Positions 44,774-53,280 are shown, counted from the stretch's first letter. The stretch is 64,000 nucleotides of DNA from Salipiger sp. H15 (GCF_040409955.1 NZ_CP123384.1:2055501-2119500); one strand, 5' to 3'. The notes: generated from the sequence alone by a model not told the origin. Numbers and translations: made by a program.

Positions 44774-45939
44774 TTCACCCGCTCCAGGATCGACACGTAG
44801 TTGGTCACCGCCGCGCCGCCCATGTTGAAGACGCCGGCGATCTCGGCGCCGGGGATCTGCATCTCGCCCGCCTCGTTCGCCAGCTGCATCGCCGCCATGA
44901 CGTGCAGCGACACGCCCGTGGCGCCGATCGGGTGGCCCTTGGACTTCAGCCCGCCCGAGGCGTTGACCGGCAGCTTGCCGTCCCTGGCGGTGATGCCCTC
45001 GCGGATCACCCGCCCGCCCTGGCCGCGCTCGGCAAGGCCCATGGCCTCGTATTCCAGCATCTCGGCGATGGTGAAGCAGTCGTGGGTCTCGACCAGCGAG
45101 AGGTCATCGAGGGTCAGTCCCGAGGTCTCGAAGGCCTGCGCCCAGGCCCGGCGGGCGCCGGCGAATTCCAGCACGTCGCGGCGCGACAGGGCCATGATCT
45201 CGTTGACGTGGCTGCGCGCGCGGAAGGCGATGGCGCGCTGCATCCCGGCGGCGGTCTCGGCATCCGCCAGCACCAGCACCGCCGCCCCGTCCGAGACCAG
45301 CGAGCAGTCGGTGCGGCGCAGCGGCCCCGCGACGATCGGGTTCCTGTCCGACACGGTGTTGCAGAAGGCGGTGCCGAAATCCTTGCGCATGTGCGCAAGC
45401 GGGTTGGCCATGCCGTTCGAATGGTTCTTCGCGGCGATCATCGCAAGCTCTTCGCTCTTGTCGCCGTAGCGCTGGAAGTAGCTGCCGGCGATCTGGCCGA
45501 AGAGCCCGGCGAAGCCGCCGCTGATCCCCGCCTCTTCCTTGCAGTAGCTGGCACCCAGAAGGATGTCGCCGACCTCCACCGTGGGCGTCGCGGTCATCTT
45601 CTCGGCCCCGACGACCAGCGCGATGCGGCCGCGCCCGGCGGCGATGAAGTCCATCGCGCCGTGCAGCGCGGCGGAGCCGGTGGCGCAGGCGTTCTCGTAG
45701 CGCGTGGCGGGGGTATGGGCGAAACGCTCATCCCCCATGGCAACCAGCGCGCCCTGGAAATCCTGCTGCGAGAAGCCGTTGTTGAACACGCCGACGAAGA
45801 TCCCGTCGACGTCCTCGGCGCTGATCCCGGCGTGCTCGAGCGCCTCGGCCACGGCGGCGGCCATCAGGCTCTCGGTGTCGGGATGCTCGGACTTGCCGAA
45901 GGGCGTGTGGCCCCAGCCGACGATCTGTGGGTCTTGCAT
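44770..45939 (-). CDS. Thiolase of the SCP2/SCPx-like subgroup
   Basis: A 389-aa acetyl-CoA acetyltransferase-type protein. The nucleophile Cys is in YENACATGSAAL, with further catalytic residues in VETHDCFTIAE and LKSKGHPIGATGVS. The usual final CxG motif of degradative thiolases is replaced by FNMGGAAVTN, as is normal for the SCPx-like subgroup, so it may prefer branched or ring-derived 3-ketoacyl-CoA. Likely performs the last chain-cleavage step for the acid activated by the neighbouring ligase. It begins 10 bp after the IclR gene and overlaps the ligase gene. Confidence 0.85.
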   Translation of the reverse strand: MQDPQIVGWGHTPFGKSEHPDTESLMAAAVAEALEHAGISAEDVDGIFVGVFNNGFSQQDFQGALVAMGDERFAHTPATRYENACATGSAALHGAMDFIAAGRGRIALVVGAEKMTATPTVEVGDILLGASYCKEEAGISGGFAGLFGQIAGSYFQRYGDKSEELAMIAAKNHSNGMANPLAHMRKDFGTAFCNTVSDRNPIVAGPLRRTDCSLVSDGAAVLVLADAETAAGMQRAIAFRARSHVNEIMALSRRDVLEFAGARRAWAQAFETSGLTLDDLSLVETHDCFTIAEMLEYEAMGLAERGQGGRVIREGITARDGKLPVNASGGLKSKGHPIGATGVSLHVMAAMQLANEAGEMQIPGAEIAGVFNMGGAAVTNYVSILERVK

Positions 45940-45949
45940 GATGTCCTCC

Positions 45950-46780
45950 TCAAATGCGGGTCCGCGCGGCGTAGAGCTGCGCGAGGGTTGTCTCGATGGT
46001 GCGCGCCGCGTCGCGGAGCTGCGCGACCAGCTCCTCGCGGCGCGGCTGCTGCATGCGGCTTTCGATGGCGGCGAGCGAGAGCGCGCCCACCAGCGCGCCG
46101 TCGGGGCGGCGCAGCGCGACGCCGAGGCCCCAGGAATCGGGGATCACCAGCCCGGGGTTCAGCGCGTAGCCGCTCGCCCGGGTCTGCGCGACGCGGGTGC
46201 GAATCTCCTCGGGCTGCAGCATCGGGTAGTCCTGCGCCAGCCGCCCGGCATTGGCGTCGAGCGCGGCATCGACCTCGGCATCGGGCAGGGCCGCGAGCAT
46301 CGCAAGCGAGCCCGCACCTACGCCGAGAGGGTGCAGCCGCCCGGTCATCAGCGCGTAGGTGCGGATCGGGTAGGTGCCCTCCTCGCGGTGCAGGCAGAGC
46401 GCCGAGAAACCGCGCCGCACCGACAGGAAGGCGGCGTCGCCGGTGGTCTGCGCCAGCCGCGCCAGCGTCTCGTAGGACAGCTCCAGCAGCCCGTGCCGAT
46501 GCGCCGCGAAGGTCCCGAGAATGTAGGATTCTTCGCCGAGGAAGTAGCGCCGGGTCGCGGCGTTCTGCTCGACCATGCCGTTGCGGATCAGCGCCAGCAT
46601 CAGGCGGCGCACGGTGGGCTTGTTGAGCCCCGATTCCGCCACCAGCTCGCCGAGGCTCGCGCCCTCCAGCGGGCGGCGTCCGACCATGCCGAGAAGCGCC
46701 AGCGCGCGGTCCACGCTCTGGCTTCCGGCGAGGGTACCGGGGCTGCTGTCTGACTTGGGGTGTTCCATAATATGGACCAT
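45950..46780 (-). CDS. IclR-family regulator (module 1)
   Basis: A 276-aa regulator. An N-terminal winged helix (SVDRALALLGMVGR, then ASLGELVAESGLNKPTVRRL) precedes the IclR effector domain (about 100-276). The effector region includes HREEGTYPIRTYALMTGRLH and GVALRRPDGALVGALSLAA. Start 46780 is preceded by GGGAGGAGA; ATG 46768 is an alternative. The start codon overlaps a palindrome that recurs upstream of the divergent TRAP operon, so autoregulation and control of both transcripts is likely. The gene leads the thiolase-ligase-PCC operon. Confidence 0.9.
   Translation of the reverse strand: MVHIMEHPKSDSSPGTLAGSQSVDRALALLGMVGRRPLEGASLGELVAESGLNKPTVRRLMLALIRNGMVEQNAATRRYFLGEESYILGTFAAHRHGLLELSYETLARLAQTTGDAAFLSVRRGFSALCLHREEGTYPIRTYALMTGRLHPLGVGAGSLAMLAALPDAEVDAALDANAGRLAQDYPMLQPEEIRTRVAQTRASGYALNPGLVIPDSWGLGVALRRPDGALVGALSLAAIESRMQQPRREELVAQLRDAARTIETTLAQLYAARTRI
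46762..46778. promoter_or_regulatory. IclR operator candidate O1
   Basis: GTTCCATAATATGGACC, a near-perfect palindrome covering the iclR start codons. It is 14 of 17 identical to O3 at 46880. Confidence 0.5.
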
Positions 46781-46823
46781 GTAGGTCCGTCTCCTCCCAC
46801 GAGACTTCGAAAAGTTGCTGTGC

Positions 46824-46852
46824 AATATTTTGTTCCTTTCGGAATATTGCAA
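46824..46852 (-). promoter_or_regulatory. Promoter of the iclR-thiolase operon with embedded palindrome (O2)
   Basis: On the minus strand TTGCAA (46852-46847) and AATATT (46829-46824) are spaced by exactly 17 bp. The spacer contains TTCC-N4-GGAA (46833-46844), and the outer GCAATATT/AATATTGC also forms an 8-bp inverted repeat. A repressor bound here would block the promoter. Confidence 0.5.
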
Positions 46853-46879
46853 GTTCTTCTTGTCCGTGGCAATGAAACT

Positions 46880-46896
46880 GTTCCATGATGTGGATC
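46880..46896. promoter_or_regulatory. IclR operator candidate O3
   Basis: GTTCCATGATGTGGATC, matching O1 in the consensus GTTCCATRATRTGGAYC. It lies 68 bp before the dctP start codon, in the right place to control the TRAP operon. Confidence 0.5.
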
Positions 46897-46963
46897 GTCG
46901 TGCGGGGCAGGGAGGTCGCGCAGGGCGGGGCCGACGGCGGCCCGAGACTCCTGGGAGGACAGA

Positions 46964-47965
46964 ATGACTTTCGCGAAACTGGGCACCACCGCCCTCGCAA
47001 CCGTGCTCGCGGGCGCGCTGATGGTCGGCGCAGCCGCCGCCGAGACCCTGCGCCTGTCGCACAACACCGGCGACACCACCACCTGGCAGAAGGGCGCCGA
47101 CAAGTTCGCCGAGCTGCTCGCCGAGGCGACCGGCGGTGACATCACCGTGCGCGTCTTCCCGAACGCGCAGCTCGCCGGCGGCGACCAGATGCGCCAGGCC
47201 GAGATGGTCGGCCGCGGCGCGCTCGATCTCGTGGTGACCTCGGCGATCAACGTGACCCCGCTGGTGCCCGAGATGGCGGCCTTCTCGCTGCCCTATCTCT
47301 ATGCCGACTACGACCAGGTTGACGCGACCACCCAGGGCGAGCCCGGCGCCAAGCTGGCCGAGATCCTCAAGGGCAAGGGCATCGTCGTGCTCGCCTGGGG
47401 CGAGAACGGCTTCCGCGAGGTGACCAACAACACCCGCCCGATCCACGGCCCGGACGACATGAAGGGCCTCAACATGCGCGTCGCCGGCCCGATGTACATC
47501 GACGTGATGAACGCGCTCGGCGCCAACCCGCAGCAGATGCAATGGGGCGAGACGATGACCGCGCTGCAGCAGGGCGTGGTCGACGGCCAGGAGAACCCGA
47601 TCGGCGCGGTGATCATCCCGCAGCAGGTCTACGAGGTGCAGAAGTACCTGACGACGTGGCATTATTCCTACGACCCGATCTTCATCGGCATCAGCCAGAA
47701 GAAATGGGACAGCTACGACGCCGAGACCCAGGCCAAGCTGAAGACCGCCGCCGAGGAGGCGATGACCTACCAGCGCGAGATCAGCCGCGAGGCCACCGCG
47801 ACGGGCATCGACTTCCTGCGCGAGAAGGGCATGGAGGTCTACGAGCCCTCCGCCGAGGAGCTGGCCGCCTTCAAGGCCGCGACCCAGCCCGCCTTCGACG
47901 CCTGGGCCGAGAAGGTCGGCCCCGAGCTGGTGCAGAGCTTCCAGTCGGCGATCAACGGCAACTGA
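46964..47965 (+). CDS. dctP: TRAP transporter substrate-binding protein DctP (module 1)
   Basis: A 333-aa periplasmic binding protein with a signal peptide ending AAAA before ETLRLSHNTG. DctP landmarks are present: ADKFAELLAEATGGDITVRV, then PNAQLAGGDQMRQAEMVGRG, and GLNMRVAGPMYIDVMNALGA, where the Arg normally clamps a carboxylate. It captures an organic acid and delivers it to the QM membrane components for Na+-coupled import. The Shine-Dalgarno is GGGAGGA. A 13-bp hairpin follows directly, which probably keeps this mRNA more abundant than the rest of the operon. Confidence 0.93.
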   Translation: MTFAKLGTTALATVLAGALMVGAAAAETLRLSHNTGDTTTWQKGADKFAELLAEATGGDITVRVFPNAQLAGGDQMRQAEMVGRGALDLVVTSAINVTPLVPEMAAFSLPYLYADYDQVDATTQGEPGAKLAEILKGKGIVVLAWGENGFREVTNNTRPIHGPDDMKGLNMRVAGPMYIDVMNALGANPQQMQWGETMTALQQGVVDGQENPIGAVIIPQQVYEVQKYLTTWHYSYDPIFIGISQKKWDSYDAETQAKLKTAAEEAMTYQREISREATATGIDFLREKGMEVYEPSAEELAAFKAATQPAFDAWAEKVGPELVQSFQSAINGN

Positions 47966-47977
47966 TCCGAACCTTCC

Positions 47978-48008
47978 AAGGCGTGTCCCCGCGGGGACAC
48001 GCCTTTTC
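47978..48008 (+). terminator. Intra-operon hairpin between dctP and dctQ (attenuator)
   Basis: Perfect 13-bp stem AAGGCGTGTCCCC/GGGGACACGCCTT with a 2-nt (effectively 4-nt) loop and a short TTCC tail. Expected to terminate partly or to protect the dctP mRNA 3' end. Confidence 0.7.
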
Positions 48009-48033
48009 CTCCGTCCGATCCAAGGGAGGGGCA

Positions 48034-48522
48034 ATGGCCTTCATCCTGCGCGAGGCCGAGAAGATCATCTGCGCGGTGCTCTTCCTGGCCATGACCTTTC
48101 TCGGCTTTGCCAACGTGGTGGTGCGCTACGGCACCCATTACTCGCTGGCCGCCACCGAGGAGCTGCTGACCAACGGCTTCCTGCTGCTGACCATCTTCGG
48201 CGCCGCCATCGCCGCGCGGCGCGGCGAGCACCTCGCCGTGGGGCTGGTGCATGACATGCTGCCGCGCCCGGCGCGCCGCGTGGTCTTCGCGCTCTCGGTG
48301 CTGGCCTCGGCGCTGCTGCTGCTGCTCTCGGCCTGGTTCTCCTGGCAGGCGATGACCAACCTCATGGGCAACGGGATGCGCTCCTACGGTCTGCAGATCC
48401 CGGCGTGGTACTACCAGGCCGCCGTGCCCTTCGGCTTCGCACTGGTGCTGATCCGCTACCTGCAGCACGCATGGGTGGTCTGGCGCACCGGCGAGGACCA
48501 CGAGGTGATCCCCGATGTTTGA
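48034..48522 (+). CDS. dctQ: TRAP transporter small membrane subunit DctQ (module 1)
   Basis: A 162-aa protein with four transmembrane helices, the standard DctQ layout: an N-terminal helix after FILREAEKII, the conserved VVVRYGTHYSLAATEELL region, RRGEHLAVGLVHDMLPRPAR, and a final helix before RYLQHAWVVW. It forms the membrane complex with DctM. The start ATG has GGGAGGGGC ahead. It overlaps dctM by eight bases, so translation is coupled. Confidence 0.9.
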   Translation: MAFILREAEKIICAVLFLAMTFLGFANVVVRYGTHYSLAATEELLTNGFLLLTIFGAAIAARRGEHLAVGLVHDMLPRPARRVVFALSVLASALLLLLSAWFSWQAMTNLMGNGMRSYGLQIPAWYYQAAVPFGFALVLIRYLQHAWVVWRTGEDHEVIPDV

Positions 48523-49843
48523 CCTCTTCCCCGGACTTCCCGCAGGCACCGAGATGGTGATCCTGTTCTTCATCCTGCTGGCGCTGCGCGTGCCGGTGGC
48601 CTTCTCGCTCGGCCTCTCGGCGATCTACGCCATGTGGCAGATCGGCTTCGGCCTCGAGCTGGCGGGCGACCTCATCGCCACCGGCATCACCAAGTTCTCG
48701 CTGCTGGCCATTCCCTTCTTCATCCTCGCGGGCACGCTGATGGGCTCGCTCGGCATCGCCGAGCGGATGATCCGCTTCTTCCGCGTGCTGATCGGCGCAA
48801 CTCCGGGTGGCATGGGCGTCGTCGGTACAACCGTCTGCCTCTTCTGGGGCGCGGTGAGCGGCTCGGGCCCGGCCTCGGTCGCCGCCATCGGCCCGATGAT
48901 CATCAAGGGCATGGAAGAGGACGGCTATCCCAAGGCCTATGCCGCGGGCCTCGTCTGCACCGGCGCGGCGCTGTCGATCGTCATCCCGCCCTCGATCGGG
49001 CTGGTGATCTACGGTGTGATCGCCGAGACCTCGATCTCGCAGCTCTTCCTTGCCGCGATCGTGCCGGGGATCTTCCTCGGGCTGATGATGCTGCTGACGC
49101 TGCCCTTCGCCAAGCCGCAGTCCGGCCGCGCCGCCGCGCTCGAGAAGCTGAGCCCGATGCCGCACGCGGACAAGCCCTATGGCCAGCGCCTGTGGCTGTC
49201 GTTCAAGGACAGTTTTTGGGGGCTGATGACCCCGGTCGTCATCCTTGGCGGCATCTACTCCGGCGTCTTCACCCCCACCGAGGCGGCGCTGGTCGCCACG
49301 GTCTACGCGCTGCTGGTCGGCGGGCTGATCTACCGCACGTTGACCCTGAGCGGGCTCTACACCTCGCTCACCAATGCCGCGGCCTCCTCGGCGACGGTGA
49401 TGCTGGTCGTCGCCTATGCCAGCCTCTTCGGCTGGGTGGTGACGGTCGAGGATCTCGTCGGCACCTATTCGCAGGCGCTGCTGGGCCTTTCCGGCAACGA
49501 GGGCGTGATCCTGCTGGTCATCATGGTCATCCTGCTGATCGCGGGCATGTTCATGGACGCAGTGACGGTCATGTTCATCTGCCTGCCGATCTTCATGCCG
49601 GTGGTGCGCGAGCTTGGCTGGGACCCGGTCTGGTTCGGCGTGCTGGTGATGGTGAACCTTGCCATCGGCCTCATCACGCCGCCGGTCGGCATCAACCTCT
49701 ACGTCGCCGCCAACGTCACGCGCCTGCCGATCGAGCGGGTGGCCCGCGGTGCCATGCCCTTCCTGCTGGTCTGCCTGATCGGGCTGGCGGTGATCGGCGC
49801 TTTCCCGCAACTTTCGCTCGGCCTGCTCGGCCCCGCCAACTGA
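48515..49843 (+). CDS. dctM: TRAP transporter large membrane subunit DctM (module 1)
   Basis: A 442-aa transporter with about twelve membrane helices. Family stretches include FILLALRVPVAFSLGLSAIY, LLAIPFFILAGTLMGSLGIA, SGPASVAAIGPMIIKGME and the C-terminal NLAIGLITPPVGINLYVAA. It carries out Na+-driven import of the substrate captured by DctP. The gene overlaps dctQ and is followed after 10 bp by the SDR gene, which is therefore in the same operon. Confidence 0.93.
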   Translation: MFDLFPGLPAGTEMVILFFILLALRVPVAFSLGLSAIYAMWQIGFGLELAGDLIATGITKFSLLAIPFFILAGTLMGSLGIAERMIRFFRVLIGATPGGMGVVGTTVCLFWGAVSGSGPASVAAIGPMIIKGMEEDGYPKAYAAGLVCTGAALSIVIPPSIGLVIYGVIAETSISQLFLAAIVPGIFLGLMMLLTLPFAKPQSGRAAALEKLSPMPHADKPYGQRLWLSFKDSFWGLMTPVVILGGIYSGVFTPTEAALVATVYALLVGGLIYRTLTLSGLYTSLTNAAASSATVMLVVAYASLFGWVVTVEDLVGTYSQALLGLSGNEGVILLVIMVILLIAGMFMDAVTVMFICLPIFMPVVRELGWDPVWFGVLVMVNLAIGLITPPVGINLYVAANVTRLPIERVARGAMPFLLVCLIGLAVIGAFPQLSLGLLGPAN

Positions 49844-49853
49844 GGAGCATTCC

Positions 49854-50618
49854 ATGTCCCAGAAGACAGCCCCCAAGACCGCGATCGTCACCGGCGCCGC
49901 GCGCGGCATCGGGCTTGCGACCACGAAGCAGTTCCTCGCCGAGGGCCGAAAGGTCGCGATGATCGACCGCGACGCCGAGGTTCTGATGGCCGAGGCCGGG
50001 CAGCTCGAGAACGTGCTGCCGGTGGTCTGCGACGTCTCGCAGCCCGAACAGGTGGCGGCGATGATCGCCGAGGTGGCGAAGGAATTCGGCCGCATCGACG
50101 CGCTGGTCAACAACGCCGGCGTCGCCGATTTCGGCCCGATCGAGGAGACCACCTTCGAGCGCTGGCGGACAGTCATGTCGACCAACCTCGACGGCGTGTT
50201 CCTCTGCTCGCAGGCGGCGATCCCGCACCTCAAGGACGTGCAGGGCGCCATCGTCAACATCGCCTCGATCTCGGGCCTGCGCGCCTCGACTCTGCGGGTG
50301 GCCTACGGCACCTCCAAGGCGGGGGTGATCCAGCTGACGCAGCAGCAGGCGGCGGAACTCGGGGAATACGGCATCCGCGCCAATTGCGTCGCGCCGGGCC
50401 CGGTTCGGACGAAGCTTGCCATGGCGGTGCATTCCCCCGAGATCATCGCCGCCTACCACGACGCGATCCCGCTCAACCGCTACGGCTCGGAGGACGAGAT
50501 CGCGAGCGTGATCGTCTTCCTCTGCTCGGACAAGGCGAGCTACGTGACCGGGCAGACCATCGCCTCGGACGGCGGCTTCCAGTCGACCGGCGTCGGCCTT
50601 CCGGCGCTGCGCAGCTGA
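49854..50618 (+). CDS. Short-chain dehydrogenase/reductase
   Basis: A 254-aa classical SDR. The nucleotide-binding TGAARGIGL, the NNAGVADFG motif, catalytic Ser (NIASISG) and YGTSKAGVIQ (Y-x-x-x-K) are all present, and the C-terminus has the normal SDKASYVTGQTIASDGG. The acidic residue after the second strand (MIDRDAEV) favours NAD(H). It probably oxidises a hydroxyacid or hydroxyacyl-CoA derived from the imported substrate. Last gene of the TRAP operon, ending at a convergent terminator. Confidence 0.9.
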   Translation: MSQKTAPKTAIVTGAARGIGLATTKQFLAEGRKVAMIDRDAEVLMAEAGQLENVLPVVCDVSQPEQVAAMIAEVAKEFGRIDALVNNAGVADFGPIEETTFERWRTVMSTNLDGVFLCSQAAIPHLKDVQGAIVNIASISGLRASTLRVAYGTSKAGVIQLTQQQAAELGEYGIRANCVAPGPVRTKLAMAVHSPEIIAAYHDAIPLNRYGSEDEIASVIVFLCSDKASYVTGQTIASDGGFQSTGVGLPALRS

Positions 50619-50626
50619 CCCAGCGC

Positions 50627-50654
50627 CTGCCCCGCGGGACGCGCCGCGGGGCAG
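50627..50654. terminator. Convergent terminator between the two catabolic modules
   Basis: Perfect 11-bp stem CTGCCCCGCGG/CCGCGGGGCAG with a 6-nt loop, lying between the SDR stop (plus) and the CoA-transferase stop (minus). Confidence 0.7.
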
Positions 50655-50661
50655 GGTGCTC

Positions 50662-51918
50662 TTACTCTGCGGTCTCGTGCGGCGCGGCGACTTCCTCCGC
50701 TCTGCCGCCGATCACCGCCTGCCGCCTGAGCGCGCGCAGCTGCGCCTCGGAATAGCCGAGCTTCTCGCGCAGCACCTCGGCGGTGTCCTCTCCCAGCAGC
50801 GACGGCGCCCGCGCGCCCGAGGGTCCGGCCCCGTCGAAACGGATCGGGCTGGTGACGAGCCGCAGCGGGCCGATCTCTGGGTGCTCCACCGTCTCGATCA
50901 GCCCGTGCGCCGCGACATGCTCCTGCTCGAGCGCCTCGGCGATCGAAAGGATCGGCGCGTTCGGCACGTCGAATTCCGACAGCCGGTCGAGCCAGTGCGC
51001 GGTGCTCTCGCGGCCCATCTCGGCAAGGATGATCGGCTCGAGCGCCGCGCGGTTCCTCAGCCGCGCCTCGTAGGCCGCGAAGCGCGGATCCTCGATCAAT
51101 TCGGGCCGCCCGATGCAGCGGGCGAAGTTGTGCCAGAACCGCTCGGTCAGGCAGGCGACGATGACATGCCCGTCGGCGGTGGCGAAGGAGCCGTAGGGCA
51201 CGATGCTGGGGTGCTGCGTGCCCACCGGCTGCGGGCTCTGGCCGCTGACGAAGTAGATCTGCGACAGGTACCCCTGCATGGCGATGAGGCTGTCGAGCAT
51301 GGCAACCTCGACATGCCGCCCGTGGCCGGTGACGTGCCGCTCGTGCAGCGCCGCCAGCACCCCGAAGAGCGAGAAGATGCTCCCCGCCATGTCGCCGAGC
51401 GGCAGGCCGAGCTTGTTCGGCGCCTGCCCGGGCTCGCGGTTCACGCTCATCACGCCGGACAGCGCCTGCGCCACGATGTCGAAGGCGGGCTTGTTGCCAT
51501 GCGGGCTGTCCTTCCCGAAGCCGGTGATCGAGCAATAGATCAGCTTGGGGTTGTCAGCCTTCAGCGCCGCGTAGCCGAGGCCGAGCCGGTCCATCACGCC
51601 GGGCCGGAAGTTCTCGAGCAAGATGTCGCTCTGCGCCGCCAGTTCCTTGGCGATGCGGATGCCCTCGGGGCTCTTGAGGTCGAGCGCGACGCTCTTCTTG
51701 CTGCGGTTGAGCGCGATGTAGTAGTGGCTCAGCCCCCCGACGAAGGGCGGGAAGGCGCGGGTCTCGTCGCCGCGTTCCAGCGGCTCGATCTTGATCACCT
51801 CGGCGCCGAGATCGGCCAGCACCATGCTGGCATAGGGCCCCGACAGGATGCGCGAGAAGTCGAGCACGCGGACGCCGGCAAGCGGGCCGCTGCGGGTGTC
51901 GGTCTGGGGGGCGCTCAT
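50662..51918 (-). CDS. CaiB/BaiF family (type III) CoA-transferase
   Basis: A 418-aa class III CoA-transferase. The opening GVRVLDFSRILSGPYASMVL, then ADLGAEVIKIEPLERGDETR, and the central GLPLGDMAGSIFSLFGVLAA with the presumed catalytic Asp identify the family. Such enzymes move CoA between carboxylic acids without ATP. In this cluster it may activate an acid using a CoA ester from the neighbouring ligases. The start overlaps the upstream thioesterase gene by four bases. Confidence 0.9.
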   Translation of the reverse strand: MSAPQTDTRSGPLAGVRVLDFSRILSGPYASMVLADLGAEVIKIEPLERGDETRAFPPFVGGLSHYYIALNRSKKSVALDLKSPEGIRIAKELAAQSDILLENFRPGVMDRLGLGYAALKADNPKLIYCSITGFGKDSPHGNKPAFDIVAQALSGVMSVNREPGQAPNKLGLPLGDMAGSIFSLFGVLAALHERHVTGHGRHVEVAMLDSLIAMQGYLSQIYFVSGQSPQPVGTQHPSIVPYGSFATADGHVIVACLTERFWHNFARCIGRPELIEDPRFAAYEARLRNRAALEPIILAEMGRESTAHWLDRLSEFDVPNAPILSIAEALEQEHVAAHGLIETVEHPEIGPLRLVTSPIRFDGAGPSGARAPSLLGEDTAEVLREKLGYSEAQLRALRRQAVIGGRAEEVAAPHETAE

Positions 51919-52343
51919 GCGTCTGCTCCTGCTCTTGCGGATATCTTCATCACCGCCGTGGCGGTCGCGATCGGAGTGTCGCCGCGCAGCACCTCGCCGT
52001 CGACGAAAATCAGCGAGCGGGTCTGGTGGCGGATCTCGGCGCGGGTCTCGAGGAAATCCCCGGCCTTTGCCGCGCCGAGAAAGCGGGTGTCCATCTGCAC
52101 GGTGACCGTGGGCTGGCGATCAGCGGCGTTCCAGGCGGCGATGGCGATCACCTGGTCGAGCAGCGTGGTCAGCACGCCGCCATGGATGGAGCCGATCGGG
52201 TTGGCGTGCATCTCGTTGGTCTGCAGGCCGAAACGGGGGCGGGCGTCGCGCACCACCGGCCGCAGTAGCGGGCCGACGAGGCTGGCGAAACCCTTGATCT
52301 TCACGATCTCCCAGTCGTCGAGGGACAGCGGGGCGTCAGCCAT
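51915..52343 (-). CDS. PaaI-type hotdog thioesterase
   Basis: A 142-aa hotdog-fold protein with the PaaI/DUF4442-like active-site segment IGSIHGGVLTTLLDQVIAIA and the strand VTVQMDTRFLGAAKAGDFLE. Such enzymes hydrolyse aromatic or short acyl-CoA thioesters and often rescue CoA during catabolism. It lies 3 bp downstream of the IclR gene and overlaps the CoA-transferase gene, so all three form one operon. Confidence 0.88.
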   Translation of the reverse strand: MADAPLSLDDWEIVKIKGFASLVGPLLRPVVRDARPRFGLQTNEMHANPIGSIHGGVLTTLLDQVIAIAAWNAADRQPTVTVQMDTRFLGAAKAGDFLETRAEIRHQTRSLIFVDGEVLRGDTPIATATAVMKISARAGADA

Positions 52344-52346
52344 GGC

Positions 52347-53132
52347 TCAGGCTCCCACCGCGATCTGCGTATGCTGCAGCTCGTCGCGGATCTGCTGCAT
52401 CGCCCGCACGAGGCGCGGCACCTCGCCGTCCTTCAGTCGCTCGGAGATGCCGATGGCGACGAGCGAGCGGATCATCCGCCCGTCGGCGCCGAAGACCGGC
52501 ACCGCGACGACCGTCACGCCCGAGATGTAGAGGCCCTGGTCGACGGCAAAGCCCTGCGCCTTCGCCTCGGCCACCTGCGCGCGCCAGTCCTCGAAGCTGG
52601 GCGGGTGATCCCAGACGAGGCGCGAGAATTTTTCCCGCAGGCGCTCCTCGGGCATCTCGGCATAGGCGGCGAAAAGCCGGCCGGTGGCGCTGATCAGCGC
52701 CGGGAAGCGGCTGCCGAGGTCGACCTGCAGGCGGAAGGGCATCGACGACTGCGAGAGCGCGACCACCACCATCTGCGACGGCTCGGCGAGCTGCGTGGCG
52801 ATGCCGGTGACCCCGAACTCCTGCGACAGGGCCGAGAGCCGGGGCTGCACCAGCGCCGAGAAGCTGTTGCGCTGAAGCGCGGCGCGGGCCAGCGGCAGGA
52901 TGCCGATTCCGATCGAGTAGCGCTTCGTCGCCGAATCGAAATCCACCAGCCCCTCGTCCTGCAGCACGCGCAGGATGTGCAGGCAGGTGGAGGGGATCAG
53001 CCCCAGCTCGCGGGCGATGGGATTGACCCCCACGGGCTCGGGCGAACGGCCAAGAAACCTCAATATTGCAATGGCTCGGGTGACGGCGGGCACCTGCCTC
53101 TTGCTGCTTGTCTTGCTGTCGTCCTCGGCCAT
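52347..53132 (-). CDS. IclR-family regulator (module 2)
   Basis: A 261-aa regulator from ATG 53132 (MAEDDSKTSSKRQVPAVTRA). The winged helix has IARELGLIPSTCLHILRVLQ, and the effector domain includes SATGRLFAAYAEMPEERL and VAVPVFGADGRMIRSLVAIG. The start is set by GGGAGG six bases upstream; the longer frame to 53174 overlaps the promoter. It heads the thioesterase/CoA-transferase operon and is divergent from the ligase-TRAP operon, 148 bp apart, with palindromes over both promoters. Confidence 0.9.
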   Translation of the reverse strand: MAEDDSKTSSKRQVPAVTRAIAILRFLGRSPEPVGVNPIARELGLIPSTCLHILRVLQDEGLVDFDSATKRYSIGIGILPLARAALQRNSFSALVQPRLSALSQEFGVTGIATQLAEPSQMVVVALSQSSMPFRLQVDLGSRFPALISATGRLFAAYAEMPEERLREKFSRLVWDHPPSFEDWRAQVAEAKAQGFAVDQGLYISGVTVVAVPVFGADGRMIRSLVAIGISERLKDGEVPRLVRAMQQIRDELQHTQIAVGA

Positions 53133-53160
53133 CTGACCCTCCCGTTTCGGCGGCATTTTG

Positions 53161-53196
53161 TTGTCTATATACAATAAGAATAGCGTATTGACAATA
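53161..53196 (-). promoter_or_regulatory. Promoter of iclR (module 2) with two overlapping palindromes
   Basis: Minus strand: TTGTCA (53194-53189), 17 bp, TATATA (53171-53166), a near-ideal sigma-70 promoter. TTGTCTATATACAA (53161-53174) covers the -10 box and TATTGACAATA (53186-53196) covers the -35 box. The latter also contains a TTGACA in the plus direction. The layout fits autorepression and joint control of the divergent operon. Confidence 0.6.
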
Positions 53197-53280
53197 ATTC
53201 GTCCCGATCCCTACCCTTGTCAACGAGGGGGACGCAAAAAGCGCGGCCCGCTCGGAGGAGAGGCTGGGAGGCAGGATCGG

